A stretch of 64,000 nucleotides of DNA from Archangium violaceum (GTDB lineage: Bacteria; Myxococcota; Myxococcia; Myxococcales; Myxococcaceae), in assembly GCF_016859125.1 (NCBI RefSeq), contig NZ_CP069338.1, positions 11,039,501-11,103,500 on the forward strand, given 5' to 3'. The notes beneath the pieces were generated by a model. That model searched no databases. It was not told where the DNA came from and saw nothing but the letters and a program-made list of their open reading frames with translations. The position numbers and the translations under genes were made by a program. Below, piece after piece: positions 22,068 through 31,959 of this stretch. Numbering within the stretch: position 1 is the stretch's first letter; each line of letters begins with the position of its first letter.

Positions 22068-22769
22068 CTACGGTGCTGAACTCTCCACCGCCCGGCGCAG
22101 CGCCGCCCGCGCGAGCAGGCGTGTGGAGTCGAGCGTCGGCAGCGGAGAGTTCGAATCGTTCATGATCAACGGAATCTCGGTGCAGCCGAGAACGACGGCG
22201 TCGCAGCCCTCATCCTTCATCCGTTTGATGACTCGCTGAAAGCAAGCAACCGCCTCGGGCTCGAGGACGCCGTAAACCAACTCATCCATGATGATGCGAT
22301 TGACTTCCTCGCGTTCGGCGGTAGTCGGGCGCACATATTCCAGTCCGCGCGCCGTGAGCTTGTCCGGATAGATCTCGCTCTCGACGAGCCAGCGAGTTCC
22401 CGTCAGTCCGATGCGCCGGAATCCGCTCTCCACGGCCTGTGCGGCGACGACCTCGGCGATGTGCAACCAGGGCAGCGGTGAGCGCGACTCGACGTCAGCA
22501 AGCGCCTGGTGGATGGTGTTGTCGGGGCAGATCAGGAAGTCGGCACCGGCTTTCGCGAGCTTGTTCGCGGAGGAGAGCATCAACTCCCCCACTCCCTGCC
22601 AATCACCCCGGTCGATGCATTTCACGTACTCGGCGAGCGAGTGCGTGTGCATCGAGATCTCGGGATGGGCGTGCGCGCCGAGAAGCCGCGCACCTTCCAC
22701 GCAGAGGGTCCGATAACAAAGCGCCGCGCCTTCGGCGGAGCAGGCAACGATGCCGACGTGCTGGGGCAT
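22068..22769 (-). CDS. Aspartate/glutamate racemase family protein
   Basis: A 233-residue cytoplasmic enzyme of the Asp/Glu/hydantoin racemase family. Two catalytic Cys are visible, 'FLICPDNTIHQAL' and 'AVVLGCTEIPLIM', as in cofactor-independent racemases. Start ATG 22769 ('MPQHVGIVACSAEGAALC') is chosen because it lies 10 bases after the cysI stop; upstream codons overlap cysI and look unlike the family. It is the last gene of the sulfate operon, an unusual place for a racemase. It may act on aspartate or a sulfur amino acid, or simply be co-transcribed. Confidence 0.82.
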   Translation of the reverse strand: MPQHVGIVACSAEGAALCYRTLCVEGARLLGAHAHPEISMHTHSLAEYVKCIDRGDWQGVGELMLSSANKLAKAGADFLICPDNTIHQALADVESRSPLPWLHIAEVVAAQAVESGFRRIGLTGTRWLVESEIYPDKLTARGLEYVRPTTAEREEVNRIIMDELVYGVLEPEAVACFQRVIKRMKDEGCDAVVLGCTEIPLIMNDSNSPLPTLDSTRLLARAALRRAVESSAP

Positions 22770-22779
22770 GGGGACGCGT

Positions 22780-24495
22780 TCAGGCCCGGGCGGAGGGAGT
22801 ACCTCGCTCGGCACCCGGCGGCGGGGCAACATGGCCGGTGCGCACGGTGAAGTCACCAAACCCTTCCCCGGGTTGCCTGTCGCGTGCGTACGCGGCGAAC
22901 AGGGGCTCGAGCGCCGCCAGGATGCCCGCCTCGTCGATGTTCTCGCGGTATAGCCGGTTGAGGCGCTGACCCCGCTTGTCTCCCCCGAGGAACAGGTTAT
23001 AGCGGCCGGGTGCCTTCCCCACGAGGGCGATCTCCGCGAGGTAGGGCCGGGCGCACCCGTTCGGGCAGCCGGTGATGCGCAGCAGGATGTTCTCCTTCTC
23101 CAGCCCGTGGGCCGCCAGGCGCGTCTCCAACAGTCCCACCAGGTCCGGCAGGTAGCGCTCGGCCTCGGCCATGGCCAGGGCGCACGTCGGCAGGGCCACG
23201 CAGGCCAGCGCGTTCTTGCGCAGCGGGCTCGCGCGCTGGGTCCGGGTGATGCCGTGCGTCTCGAGCAGCGCCTCGATGGCCGGGCGATCCTCCGGCGCGA
23301 TGCCCGCGATGATCAGGTTCTGGTTGGGCGTGAGTCGGAAGTCTCCCTTGTGCACCCGGGCCACCTCCCGCAGTCCCGTCAGCAGCCGATGGTCCTCACG
23401 GTCCGCCACCCGGCCGCTCTCGATGAAGAGCGTCAGGCTCCAACACCCATCGTGCCCCTGGATCCACCCGAAGCGGTCGCCGTTGTGCTCGAAGACGACC
23501 GGGCGCGCGGGCTGCAACGTATAGCCGAGCCGCTTCTCCAGCTCGGACACGAACCAGGCGATGCCCCGATCCTCGATGGTGTACTTCAGGCGCGCGTGCT
23601 TGCGATTGGTGCGATCGCCGAAGTCGCGCTGGACCTTCACCACGTTCTCCGCGACCTCGAGCAGTTGCTCGGGGCGGATGAAGCCAATCACGTCCGCGAG
23701 CCGGGGGAAGGTCGCGTTGTCACCGTGCGTGGCGCCCATGCCTCCGCCCACCGCGACGTTGAAGCCCACCACCTCTCCCGCCTCCAGGATGGCGATGAAG
23801 CCCAGGTCCTGCGAATACACATCCACGTCATTGAGGGGCGGGACCACGATGGCCGCCTTGAACTTCCGGGGCAGGTAGGTGGGGCCGTAGATGGGCTCCT
23901 CCTCCTCGACGCCCGCGACCTTCTCCTCGTCCAGCCAGATCTCATAATAGGCACGCGTCTTGGGACGCAGGTGCTCGGAGAGACGCACGGACCACTGGTG
24001 CACCACCTCGTGTGCGCGTGACTCCACCGGGTTCGGGTTGCACATCACGTTGCGGTTGACGTCGCCGCAGGCGGCGATGGTGTCGAGCAGCGTGGCGTTG
24101 ATGCCCGCGATGGTGCGCTTCAGGTCCGTCTTCAGCACGCCGTGCAGCTGGAAGGCCTGCCGCGTGGTCAGCCGCAGCGTCCCATTGGCGTGGGTGCGGG
24201 CGAGCTCGTCCAATGCGAGCCACTGCTTCGGGGTGCACACGCCGCCCGGCAGGCGGGTGCGGATCATGAAGCTGTAGGCCGGCTCGAGCTTCTGCTGCCG
24301 GCGCTCCTCGCGGATGTCCCGGTCGTCCTGCTGGTAGCTGCCGTGGAACTTGATCAGCTGGGTGTCCGCCGGGGCGATGGCGCCCGTGAGCGGATCGGCG
24401 AGGCTCTCGGCCAGGGTGCCCCGCAGGAGGCGGCTGCGCGCCTTGATGTGCTCCACCTCGCTCAGGGGCGGAGTCGTCGGATTCTTGGTGCTCAT
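22780..24495 (-). CDS. cysI: Sulfite reductase hemoprotein subunit
   Basis: A 571-residue beta subunit of assimilatory NADPH-sulfite reductase, which reduces sulfite to sulfide with six electrons at a siroheme-4Fe4S centre. The cluster ligands are in '[19 protein letters not shown]' and '[14 protein letters not shown]'. Siroheme-binding Arg-rich segments ('RTRLPGGV', '[13 protein letters not shown]') are present. Start ATG 24495 ('[18 protein letters not shown]') follows GAGGAG and lies 12 bases after cysJ. Siroheme would come from the two siroheme genes in the same operon and electrons from CysJ. Confidence 0.95.
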   Translation of the reverse strand: MSTKNPTTPPLSEVEHIKARSRLLRGTLAESLADPLTGAIAPADTQLIKFHGSYQQDDRDIREERRQQKLEPAYSFMIRTRLPGGVCTPKQWLALDELARTHANGTLRLTTRQAFQLHGVLKTDLKRTIAGINATLLDTIAACGDVNRNVMCNPNPVESRAHEVVHQWSVRLSEHLRPKTRAYYEIWLDEEKVAGVEEEEPIYGPTYLPRKFKAAIVVPPLNDVDVYSQDLGFIAILEAGEVVGFNVAVGGGMGATHGDNATFPRLADVIGFIRPEQLLEVAENVVKVQRDFGDRTNRKHARLKYTIEDRGIAWFVSELEKRLGYTLQPARPVVFEHNGDRFGWIQGHDGCWSLTLFIESGRVADREDHRLLTGLREVARVHKGDFRLTPNQNLIIAGIAPEDRPAIEALLETHGITRTQRASPLRKNALACVALPTCALAMAEAERYLPDLVGLLETRLAAHGLEKENILLRITGCPNGCARPYLAEIALVGKAPGRYNLFLGGDKRGQRLNRLYRENIDEAGILAALEPLFAAYARDRQPGEGFGDFTVRTGHVAPPPGAERGTPSARA

Positions 24496-24507
24496 GGAGC
24501 TCCTCAC

Positions 24508-26337
24508 TCAGTAGACGTCGCGCAGATAACGCTGCTGCTCGCGCAGGGATTCGAGGTGGGCCTTCGCGTCCTCGCGGCTCTTGCCGCCGTGGGTCGCGAT
24601 GATGTCGATCAGGGCTTCGTGGACGTCCGGCGCCATGCGCGTGGCATCGCCGCAGACGTAGAGGTGGGCGCCGCCCTGCAGCCAGTCGTAGAGCTCACGC
24701 CCCTTCTCGCGCAGGCGGTGCTGGACGTAGACCTTCTGGCCCTGGTCGCGTGAGAAGGCGACGTCGAGCCGGTGCAGCTCACCCTTCTTGACGGCCTCCT
24801 GCCACTCCAGCTGGTAGAGGAACTGGGTGCGGAAGTGCTGCTCACCGAAGAAGAGCCAGTTGCGGCCACTCGCTCCCACTTCGGCGCGCTCCTGCACGAA
24901 CGCGCGGAACGGCGCCACGCCCGTGCCGGGGCCGATCATGATGACGTCGCGGCTCGGATCCTTCGGGAGGCGGAACCGCTCGTTGGCCTCGATGAAGACG
25001 TCCACCAGCTCCTGGCCGGCCTCGCGCGTGGCCAGGTAGTTCGAGGCGGTCCCCACGTGACGGAAGCCGAAGGCCTCGTACTCCACCAGGCTCACCGTGA
25101 GGTGGACCTCCTCCCCTACCCGCTTCTGGCTGGAGGCGATGGAGTAGAGCCGCGGCGTCAGGCGGCGCAGCGCGCCCACCAGCTCCTCCGCGCCCCATGC
25201 CGCGGGGTACTGGCGGAGCAGATCAATGACCTGATGGCTGGCGAGCAGTGCCCGCAGGCCCTCGGCGCCCTCCGGCGTGAGCAGGCGCTGGAGCTCCGCG
25301 TTTCCGGAGCGCGCGGCGTGGCTCGCCAGGAAGGGACGGCTCAGACGGGTGATCTCCAACCCCTCCGACAGCCAGCGCTTCAACGGCAGGATGCGCCCTT
25401 CGCGCGTGACCTCGGTGGCGCCATCGAGCCGCAGCTCGGAGAGCACCGCCGCGACCAGCTCCGGCGGATTCCGCGGCACCACTCCGAGGGCATCGCCCGG
25501 CTCGTACGTCAGGCCCGAGCCCTCCAGCGACAGCTCCAGGTGGCGGACGTCCTTGATGGCCCCGCGCCCGGTGATGCGCTGGTTGGCCAGCACCTGGGAC
25601 GGATAGGGATTCTCGCGGCTGAAGGTGGGCGTGACCGGCACCGTTCGCAGCGGCGTGACGGTCGCCAGCGAGGTCTGCGGTTCGAGCTCCTTCTTCGCGT
25701 GCTCCAGGGCCTGACCGAGCCACGGCTCGGCCACCGGCTCGAAGTCCACGTCGCACTCGGCGCGCGCGAACAGCCGCGTGGCCCCGAGCTCGGCGAAGCG
25801 CTCGTCGAGGACGCGGCCGATCTCGCAGAACTTGGGGTAGCTCGAATCGCCCAGGCCCAGCACCGCGAACCGGAGTTGTCCGAGCGCCGGAGCGCGCTTG
25901 CCCAGCACGAAATCGACGAAGCCGCGCGCGTCGTCGGGCGGATCTCCATCTCCCTGGGTGCTGATCACCACGTAGAGGAGCCGCTCGTTCTTCAGCTCGC
26001 GCGTGGGGTACTCACTGGCACGCACGCAGCGCACGGCGAGCCCGGCGGCCTCGGCCCGCTGCTTGAGGCGCTCGGCGAGCAGCCGGCTGTTCCCGGTCTG
26101 GGTGCCATAGACGATCGTCAACGAGCCCTGGGGCGTGGCCTGCGCCGCCACGGAGGGCGCGGCGGCCTGGACGGAGCCGGGCAACTGCCGGGCCGCGAGC
26201 CCGGCGAAGTACCCGCTCAACCAGGTGAGCGACGGGGCGTCGAGCCCCTCGGAGAGGCGCTGCACCAGCGCGCCCTTCTCCTCGCCGAGCGACGCGGCCA
26301 GCGAGGGAACGGCGGAGGGATTCACGGAAGGTGTCAC
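24508..26337 (-). CDS. cysJ: Sulfite reductase flavoprotein subunit
   Basis: A 609-residue diflavin reductase passing electrons from NADPH through FAD and FMN to CysI. The FMN flavodoxin domain (about 70-215) starts 'LTIVYGTQTGNSRLLAERL'. The FAD/NADPH half shows 'RLYSIASSQKRVGEEVHL' (FAD), 'IMIGPGTGVAPFRAFVQER' (NADPH) and 'LYVCGDATRMAPDV', and it ends 'YLRDVY' with the C-terminal aromatic that stacks on FAD. A GTG start at 26337 overlaps the cysN stop as GTGA, so translation is coupled. Confidence 0.95.
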   Translation of the reverse strand: MTPSVNPSAVPSLAASLGEEKGALVQRLSEGLDAPSLTWLSGYFAGLAARQLPGSVQAAAPSVAAQATPQGSLTIVYGTQTGNSRLLAERLKQRAEAAGLAVRCVRASEYPTRELKNERLLYVVISTQGDGDPPDDARGFVDFVLGKRAPALGQLRFAVLGLGDSSYPKFCEIGRVLDERFAELGATRLFARAECDVDFEPVAEPWLGQALEHAKKELEPQTSLATVTPLRTVPVTPTFSRENPYPSQVLANQRITGRGAIKDVRHLELSLEGSGLTYEPGDALGVVPRNPPELVAAVLSELRLDGATEVTREGRILPLKRWLSEGLEITRLSRPFLASHAARSGNAELQRLLTPEGAEGLRALLASHQVIDLLRQYPAAWGAEELVGALRRLTPRLYSIASSQKRVGEEVHLTVSLVEYEAFGFRHVGTASNYLATREAGQELVDVFIEANERFRLPKDPSRDVIMIGPGTGVAPFRAFVQERAEVGASGRNWLFFGEQHFRTQFLYQLEWQEAVKKGELHRLDVAFSRDQGQKVYVQHRLREKGRELYDWLQGGAHLYVCGDATRMAPDVHEALIDIIATHGGKSREDAKAHLESLREQQRYLRDVY

Positions 26338-27992
26338 GACGTCGTCTCCTGAGCGTCCAGGATCTGCTTCACCTGGCGCTCCAGGTCGTGGGTGGGATCC
26401 AGCTCGACCGAGGGAATACCGGTGCCGCGCAGCTGATCACGTAGCGCCAGCCGCGCCTGCGGAACGGGGGTGTAGAGGATGGCGAGCAGCCCCGCCCCGG
26501 CCAGCGCCAGGGCGGCCTCCGCGTCGCCGCGAACGGTGACCACGTGCCGGCCCTGATCGAACAGGGCCCGCTCCAGGCGCCGCGCCGACTCCGGCACCTC
26601 CGGAGTGCCCGCCAGGAGGATGACCGCGCCCGACTGCCCCAGGCGCGCGCGCCGCTCCTCGGCGGAGATGAGGGACTTCGTCTCCCCTTCGCCCTGCCCG
26701 CCCGCGGCCCCGAGGATCATCCCCGCCGCGACCGTGTCGTTGGTGAGCGGGTCCACGACGATGAAGGCACCGGTCTTCCGGTTGTCCTGGTAGGGATCGC
26801 AGATCAGCGGGCGCTTGCAGACGATCCGCACCTTGCCGATGTCATTGAGCGACAGGGACTCGGCGGGGACCTCGGAGAGCGCCTCCAGGTCCTTGCGCCA
26901 GAGCACCTGCTCGATGTGGGCCGGGACGTACTTCGAGGTGTGCTTCACCAGGTAGCGGCGCGAGGTGTCCAGGCGCTCCTCGCCGAACCACACCAGCATG
27001 GCCTCCAGATCCTGGAGCGCCACGGGCGGCTGCTCGGCATGGGCGATCATGTCACCCCGGCTGACGTCCACCTCGTCGGCCAGACGCAGGGTCACCGACG
27101 ACGGCGCGCTGGCCTCCGGGAGGCTGCCATCGAAGGTGTCGATGGCGGCGATGTGCGTGCGCCGCTTCGAGGGGAAGACGACCACCTCGTCGCCCACGCG
27201 CACCGTGCCCGAGGCGAGCTGCCCGGCGAACCCGCGGTAGTCCAGGTTCGGCCGCAGCACGTACTGGACGGGGAAGCGCAGGGCCGCGCCATCCAACCGG
27301 CGCTGGTGCGGCAGCGACTCCAACCACCCGAGCAGCGTCTCGCCGTCGTGCCACGGCGTGCGGGCGCTCGGCTGGGTGATGTTGTCGCCCCCGCGCGCGC
27401 TGATGGGGAAGTAGCGGACCTGCTCGAAGCCCAGCGTACGGGCGAACGCATTGAACTCCGTGGTGAGGCGCTCGTAGACGCCGTGGTCGAAGTCCATCAG
27501 GTCCATCTTGTTGATGGACACCGCGAGGTAGGGAATCCCCAGCAGCGAGGCGATGTACGCGTGCCGCCGCGTCTGCGGGAGGATGCCCAGGCGCGCGTCC
27601 ACCAGGATGACCGCCGCGTCGGCCGTGGAGGCGCCGGTGGCCATGTTGCGCGTGTACTGCAGGTGTCCTGGCGTGTCGGCGACGATCACCTTGCGCCGGC
27701 GCGTGGAGAAGTACCGGTAGGCCACGTCGATGGTGATGCCCTGCTCGCGCTCGGCGCGCAGCCCGTCGGTGAAGAGCGAGAAGTCGATCTCCTCACCCGC
27801 GCTGGCGCGCTTCACCGCGGCCACCTGGTCCTCGAAGAGGCCATTGCACTCGTAGAGGAGCCGGCCGATCAGCGTGGACTTCCCATCGTCCACCGAGCCC
27901 ACCACCACCAACCGGAGCAGCTCCTTCTCGTAGTGCTCGGAGAGGAACCGCTGGAGGTCTTTCTTGTCCTGAAGCTGCAGTGCGGCGGTCAT
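26334..27992 (-). CDS. cysN: Sulfate adenylyltransferase large subunit with degenerate APS-kinase tail
   Basis: A 552-residue GTPase subunit of ATP sulfurylase, which drives APS formation. The GTPase motifs are intact: 'GSVDDGKSTLIGRLLYE', 'DTPGHLQYTRNM' and 'SINKMDLMDFD'. EF-Tu-like beta barrels follow to about residue 440. CysN alone is usually about 475 residues; here a roughly 110-residue tail starts near 'GAVILLAGTPEVPESARRL', aligned by eye with the start of a CysC APS kinase but with TPEVPES where GLSGSGKS (the P-loop) should be, and shorter than CysC. So kinase activity is not expected. The start ATG directly abuts the cysD stop. Confidence 0.92.
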   Translation of the reverse strand: MTAALQLQDKKDLQRFLSEHYEKELLRLVVVGSVDDGKSTLIGRLLYECNGLFEDQVAAVKRASAGEEIDFSLFTDGLRAEREQGITIDVAYRYFSTRRRKVIVADTPGHLQYTRNMATGASTADAAVILVDARLGILPQTRRHAYIASLLGIPYLAVSINKMDLMDFDHGVYERLTTEFNAFARTLGFEQVRYFPISARGGDNITQPSARTPWHDGETLLGWLESLPHQRRLDGAALRFPVQYVLRPNLDYRGFAGQLASGTVRVGDEVVVFPSKRRTHIAAIDTFDGSLPEASAPSSVTLRLADEVDVSRGDMIAHAEQPPVALQDLEAMLVWFGEERLDTSRRYLVKHTSKYVPAHIEQVLWRKDLEALSEVPAESLSLNDIGKVRIVCKRPLICDPYQDNRKTGAFIVVDPLTNDTVAAGMILGAAGGQGEGETKSLISAEERRARLGQSGAVILLAGTPEVPESARRLERALFDQGRHVVTVRGDAEAALALAGAGLLAILYTPVPQARLALRDQLRGTGIPSVELDPTHDLERQVKQILDAQETTS

Positions 27993-28910
27993 CTAGAAGT
28001 ACCCCTCGCGCTTCTTGAGCTCCATCGAGCCTTCTTCGTCGTGATCAATCAGGCGGCCCTGACGCTCGGACACGCGGGCCTCCAGCATCTCGGTGATGAC
28101 GTCCTCGACCGTCTCGGCGGAGGACTCGATCGCGCCACTCAACGGGTAACAACCCAACGTGCGGAAGCGCACCCGCTTCGGCGTGGGCCGCTCGCCCGGC
28201 CGCAGGCGCATGCGCTCGTCGTCCACCATGATCCACTGGCCGTTGCGGTTCACCACCGGGCGCTCGGCGGCGAAGTACAGAGGGACGACCGGGATGCGCT
28301 CCTTGAGGACGTAGTGCCACACGTCGAGCTCGGTCCAGTTGGAGAGAGGGAAGACACGCATGCTCTCGCCCGCGTCGATCCGGCCGTTGTAGAGGTTCCA
28401 CAGCTCGGGCCGCTGCTTGCGCGGCTCCCACTGCCCGTGACGATCCCGGAAGGAGTAGACGCGCTCCTTGGCGCGGGACTTCTCCTCGTCACGCCGGGCG
28501 CCACCGAAGGCCGCGTCGAAGCCGTGCAGCGAGAGCGCCTCGAGCAGCGACTGCGTCTTCATCGCGTGCGTGTACTTCTGGCTGCCGTGGTCGAAGGGGT
28601 TGATGCCCTCGGAGAGCGCCTTCTTGTTCTGGTGCACGATCAACTTCAGCCCGTGCTTCGCCGTGAACGAATCGCGGAACTCATACATCGCCCGGAACTT
28701 CCAGGTGGTGTCCACGTGGAGGAGAGGGAACGGCAGGGGCGCCGGATGGAAGGCCTTCCGGGCCAGGTGCAGCAGCACCTGCGAGTCCTTGCCGATGCTG
28801 TAGAGCATCACCGGATTGGCGAACTCGGCCGCCGTCTCTCGGATGATGTGGATGCTCTCCGCCTCGAGCACCGCGAGGTGGGAGAGTCGTGCGGACAGGG
28901 TCTCACTCAT
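27993..28910 (-). CDS. cysD: Sulfate adenylyltransferase small subunit
   Basis: A 305-residue ATP sulfurylase catalytic subunit of the PP-loop family, adenylating sulfate to APS together with CysN. '[20 protein letters not shown]' contains the PP-loop; '[16 protein letters not shown]', '[19 protein letters not shown]' and '[15 protein letters not shown]' are standard CysD motifs, and the protein ends in the usual '...KREGYF'. Its start overlaps the end of cobA by 8 bases and its stop touches the cysN start codon. Confidence 0.96.
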   Translation of the reverse strand: MSETLSARLSHLAVLEAESIHIIRETAAEFANPVMLYSIGKDSQVLLHLARKAFHPAPLPFPLLHVDTTWKFRAMYEFRDSFTAKHGLKLIVHQNKKALSEGINPFDHGSQKYTHAMKTQSLLEALSLHGFDAAFGGARRDEEKSRAKERVYSFRDRHGQWEPRKQRPELWNLYNGRIDAGESMRVFPLSNWTELDVWHYVLKERIPVVPLYFAAERPVVNRNGQWIMVDDERMRLRPGERPTPKRVRFRTLGCYPLSGAIESSAETVEDVITEMLEARVSERQGRLIDHDEEGSMELKKREGYF

Positions 28911-29706
28911 GGCCAGCCTCCGCCTTCAGGAATTGCTCGCGCTCGGATACCACGGGTCGCGACTCGACCAGCGAGCGGAGCTGGGAGCGCAGGGAAACGA
29001 CTTCGCCCACCACCAACAGGGCCGGCGAGCCGACAGAAGCCTCACGGGCGCGCGCGGCGATGTCCGCGAGCGGGGCCTCGAGCACCCGCTGGTGCTCCCA
29101 GGTGCCCGCCTCCACGATGGCCGCCGGAGTGCTCGGAGCGCGTCCCGCCGCGATGAGCGCCAGCGTCGCCTCCTCCAGCCTGCCGCCCGCCATGAACAGC
29201 ACGAGCGTCTCCGCCCCGGCCAGGTGCGCCCAGTCCGGCTCCTTCCCGGCCCGGTGCCCCGTGGCGAACGTCACCGAGCCCGACACGCCCCGGTGGGTGA
29301 CGGGAATCCCCGCCGCCGCGGGCGCCGCCACGCCGCTGGAGACGCCCGGCACCACCTCGTAGGCGATGCCCGCCTCCTCCAGCGCCAGGGCCTCCTCGCC
29401 GCCACGGCCGAAGACGAACGGGTCCCCACCCTTGAGCCGCACCACCGAGCGGCCGAGCCGCGCCTGGGAGATGAGCAGCGCGTTGATCTCCTCCTGCCGC
29501 ACCGACTCGCCCCCTCCCTCCTTGCCGACGAACAGGAGCCGGGCCCGGGGCCGGGCGTGCTTCAATACCTCGGGGTGGATGAGCCGGTCGTAGACCACCG
29601 CATCCGCGCTCGCGAGCAGCTGGGCCGCGCGCAGCGTGAGCAGACCGGGATCTCCAGGCCCGGCCCCCACCAGGTACACCTTTCCGTTGACGTGCTGCTT
29701 GCTCAT
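28903..29706 (-). CDS. cobA: Uroporphyrinogen-III C-methyltransferase (SUMT)
   Basis: A 267-residue SAM-dependent methylase making precorrin-2, the first siroheme step. '[18 protein letters not shown]', '[18 protein letters not shown]' and '[20 protein letters not shown]' are the SUMT signature blocks. Start ATG 29706 ('MSKQHVNGK') overlaps the stop of the precorrin-2 dehydrogenase gene as ATGA. In enterobacteria both functions are fused in CysG; here they are separate neighbours, jointly serving the siroheme sulfite reductase of this operon. Confidence 0.93.
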   Translation of the reverse strand: MSKQHVNGKVYLVGAGPGDPGLLTLRAAQLLASADAVVYDRLIHPEVLKHARPRARLLFVGKEGGGESVRQEEINALLISQARLGRSVVRLKGGDPFVFGRGGEEALALEEAGIAYEVVPGVSSGVAAPAAAGIPVTHRGVSGSVTFATGHRAGKEPDWAHLAGAETLVLFMAGGRLEEATLALIAAGRAPSTPAAIVEAGTWEHQRVLEAPLADIAARAREASVGSPALLVVGEVVSLRSQLRSLVESRPVVSEREQFLKAEAGHE

Positions 29707-30344
29707 CTCGTCTCTCCAAAAGTTTCGAGCGCGGAGCGCACCCGGGCCCAGGCGGCCCTGCGCTGACCTCGCGCCAACAGCTCCCCGGCCTCGCCCTCCA
29801 CCAGCTGCTTCAGCAGCCGCATCCGCTCGGAGCCACAGGGCAGCCGCTTGCGGAGCCATCCGCTGAGCCGGGCCAGCTGGACATGCCCGGGGCCCACCTG
29901 ATCCAGGAACCGCCGCCGCAGCTGACGCGCCAGCGCGGGCGACTGCCCGGAGGTGGAGACCGCCACCACGATGGGGCCACGCCGCCCCACGGACGGCAGC
30001 GTGAAGTCGCACAGCTCGGGGATGTCCGCCGCGTTCACCCAGATGCCGAGCGCGCGCGCATCGTCCGCCACCGCCTGGCTCACCCGCCGATCATCCGTGG
30101 CCACGAACACCACGTCGTGCCCCCGCACGTCACCCGGGACATAGGCGCGTTCGAGCAGCTCCAGCCGGCCCTCCTCCGCGAGGCGGCGGATCGTCGTGCC
30201 GATGCCGGGGGCCACCACACGCACCCGAGCACCCGCGTCCACCAGCTGCTGGCTCCGTTCGTCGGCGATGGTGCCCGCTCCGACCAGGAGGACCCGCTTG
30301 CCCCGCAGGCGCAGGCAGACGGGGAAATCCACATGCGTGCTCAC
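29703..30344 (-). CDS. Precorrin-2 dehydrogenase / sirohydrochlorin ferrochelatase (CysG-N/Met8 type)
   Basis: A 213-residue protein finishing siroheme: NAD-dependent oxidation of precorrin-2 and iron insertion. The Rossmann motif is 'KRVLLVGAGTIADERSQQL'; 'VFVATDDRRVSQAVADDARA', 'VNAADIPELCDFTLPSV' and 'VAVSTSGQSPALARQLRRR' are family hallmarks. A GTG start at 30344 overlaps the upstream stop as GTGA, and it fits the family N-terminus ('FPVCLRLRGKRVLLVGAG'). The C-terminal dimerisation half is shortened compared with CysG. Confidence 0.9.
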   Translation of the reverse strand: MSTHVDFPVCLRLRGKRVLLVGAGTIADERSQQLVDAGARVRVVAPGIGTTIRRLAEEGRLELLERAYVPGDVRGHDVVFVATDDRRVSQAVADDARALGIWVNAADIPELCDFTLPSVGRRGPIVVAVSTSGQSPALARQLRRRFLDQVGPGHVQLARLSGWLRKRLPCGSERMRLLKQLVEGEAGELLARGQRRAAWARVRSALETFGETR

Positions 30345-31204
30345 GACGACGTCACCTGATTCTTTCGCAGCAGGAGGAAGCGCTGCCAGGCGGAGCCGAC
30401 GATGAAGCCGCCGATCGCCGCCGTCACCGCGTAGCTCACCGCGCGGTCGATCCAACCGAGCTGCTGGAGCGCGAACCCGAGTCCCACGCTGACGAGCGCC
30501 GCGTCCACGCCCATGCACAGCCGGCGGAAGGCATCCTTGCTGACGCGCCGCAACAGCACGCGCCCCAGGGGCAGTCCGATCACGACGGCGGGCAGCAACA
30601 GCCAGAAGAGGCCGAGACTCGACGAGCCATACAGTCCGAGGAAGAGGTACGTCACCAGGGTGAGGCTCGATTCTGCCACACGGATGAGGGCGATGGCCGC
30701 ACGGAACTCGTCCTGGGCAAAGCCCTGGTTGTTGAGCAGCAGGGCGAGCGGAGGACCGGAGATGGTGGTGGTCGAGTACAGCAGCCCGAGCCCCAGGCCG
30801 AAGGGAACCCCGATGGTCCGCTCGTTGCGGATGGGCCAGCGCACCCCCGCGGCCTGGAGGAGGATGAGCGGCAGCAGGACGGCATAGGTGGCCGCCTTGA
30901 GCACCACGGCCGCGACCATCGTGAGGAACAGCCCGCCCACGATGACGCCCGGCAGGAGGCCGACCATCAACGGCAGCATGCGCCGCCAGACCGCGGGGAG
31001 CGATCGCCGGTTCAGGAACAGGGAGGCGAGGTTGAGCACCAGCTCCAGCAGGACGAGGGCCGGGTTGAGCACCCGGTTGGCCACGAACCCGAGCGCCACC
31101 GGCACGGTGATGGAGGAGAAGCCGTAGCCCAGTGCTCCATTGACGAGCGCCGCCAGCAAGGCGGTCAGGAACAGGGTGAGCTCCGCGGGCGTGAAGGAAG
31201 GCAT
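30341..31204 (-). CDS. TauE/SafE-family membrane transporter (sulfite exporter-like)
   Basis: A 287-residue inner-membrane protein with about eight hydrophobic helices. 'ALVNGALGYGFSSITVPVAL' near the N-terminus and the repeated half 'FGLGLGLLYSTTTISGPPLA' match the TauE/SafE (DUF81) pattern. Members move sulfur anions or organosulfonates. Lying between cysH and the siroheme genes, it could import sulfate-type substrates or export surplus sulfite; direction cannot be told from sequence. Confidence 0.87.
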   Translation of the reverse strand: MPSFTPAELTLFLTALLAALVNGALGYGFSSITVPVALGFVANRVLNPALVLLELVLNLASLFLNRRSLPAVWRRMLPLMVGLLPGVIVGGLFLTMVAAVVLKAATYAVLLPLILLQAAGVRWPIRNERTIGVPFGLGLGLLYSTTTISGPPLALLLNNQGFAQDEFRAAIALIRVAESSLTLVTYLFLGLYGSSSLGLFWLLLPAVVIGLPLGRVLLRRVSKDAFRRLCMGVDAALVSVGLGFALQQLGWIDRAVSYAVTAAIGGFIVGSAWQRFLLLRKNQVTSS

Positions 31205-31221
31205 GGGCTCTCCTCAGGGGG

Positions 31222-31959
31222 CTAACGGCGGACGTGCAATCCGCACTCGCGGTTCTCGGGGGACTCCCACCACCAGCGGCCGGCGCGCTCGTCCTCGTAG
31301 GGCTTCACCGCGCGCGTGCAGGGCGCGCACCCGATGGAGGGGTAACCCCGGTCGTGCAGCACGTTGTAGGGGACGCCGTGGGCCTTGATGTACGCCCACA
31401 CCTCCCGGGTGCTCCACCGCGCGAGCGGGTTCACCTTGATGAGCCCGTGCTCGGCATCGACCGCGACCGTCTGCACCTCCGTGCGGGTGACGGACTGCTC
31501 ACGCCGCAGCCCGGTCACCCAGGCCTCCCGTCCCGCCAGCGCGCGCCCGAGCGGCTCCACCTTGCGGATGGCGCAGCACTCCTTGCGCGCCTCGATGCTC
31601 TGCTTGAACGAGAAGTAGCCCTTGCTGGACTCGAGCGCCTCGACGCGGGCGCGCTCCGGGAAGAACGTCTCGATCTCGATGCCGTAGCGGCGGCGCACCA
31701 CGTCCATCACCTCGTATGTCTCCGGTGGAAGCCGGCCGGTATCGAGGGTGAACAGGCGCACGCTCGGAGCATGCGTGCGGGCGAGATCGATGAGGACCAT
31801 GTCCTCGGCACCGAAGCTGGAGGCAATGGCCGCGCGCGAGCCGAACCGCCGCTCGACCCAGGCGAGCACCTCCTCCGCGGGAGCCTCCAGCAGCTCCTTC
31901 GAGGCGGCACCCAACTCTTCCTGCGGGACAGCGAGCGACAGCGATGAAGAGTGAGACAT
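31222..31959 (-). CDS. cysH: Adenylylsulfate reductase, Fe-S type (APS reductase)
   Basis: A 245-residue thioredoxin-dependent reductase giving sulfite. 'AIASSFGAEDMVLIDLART' and 'TLDTGRLPPETYEVMD' mark the PAPS/APS reductase fold. The paired Cys 'ARKECCAIRKVEPL' and 'SIGCAPCTRAVKPYEDERAG' together form the CC...CxxC set that binds a 4Fe-4S cluster and marks enzymes that use APS rather than PAPS; the C-terminal 'ECGLH' holds the catalytic Cys. Start ATG 31959 ('MSHSSSLSLAVPQEELG') is preferred to upstream in-frame codons in Arg-rich non-family sequence. It is the first gene of the nine-gene operon. Confidence 0.93.
   Translation of the reverse strand: MSHSSSLSLAVPQEELGAASKELLEAPAEEVLAWVERRFGSRAAIASSFGAEDMVLIDLARTHAPSVRLFTLDTGRLPPETYEVMDVVRRRYGIEIETFFPERARVEALESSKGYFSFKQSIEARKECCAIRKVEPLGRALAGREAWVTGLRREQSVTRTEVQTVAVDAEHGLIKVNPLARWSTREVWAYIKAHGVPYNVLHDRGYPSIGCAPCTRAVKPYEDERAGRWWWESPENRECGLHVRR

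Noticed and set aside
26544-29156. 870-residue open frame on the plus strand opposite cysN and cysD
   Set aside because: Antisense artefact of GC-rich coding; composition is Arg/Leu/Val/His without any domain, and CysN and CysD are certain.
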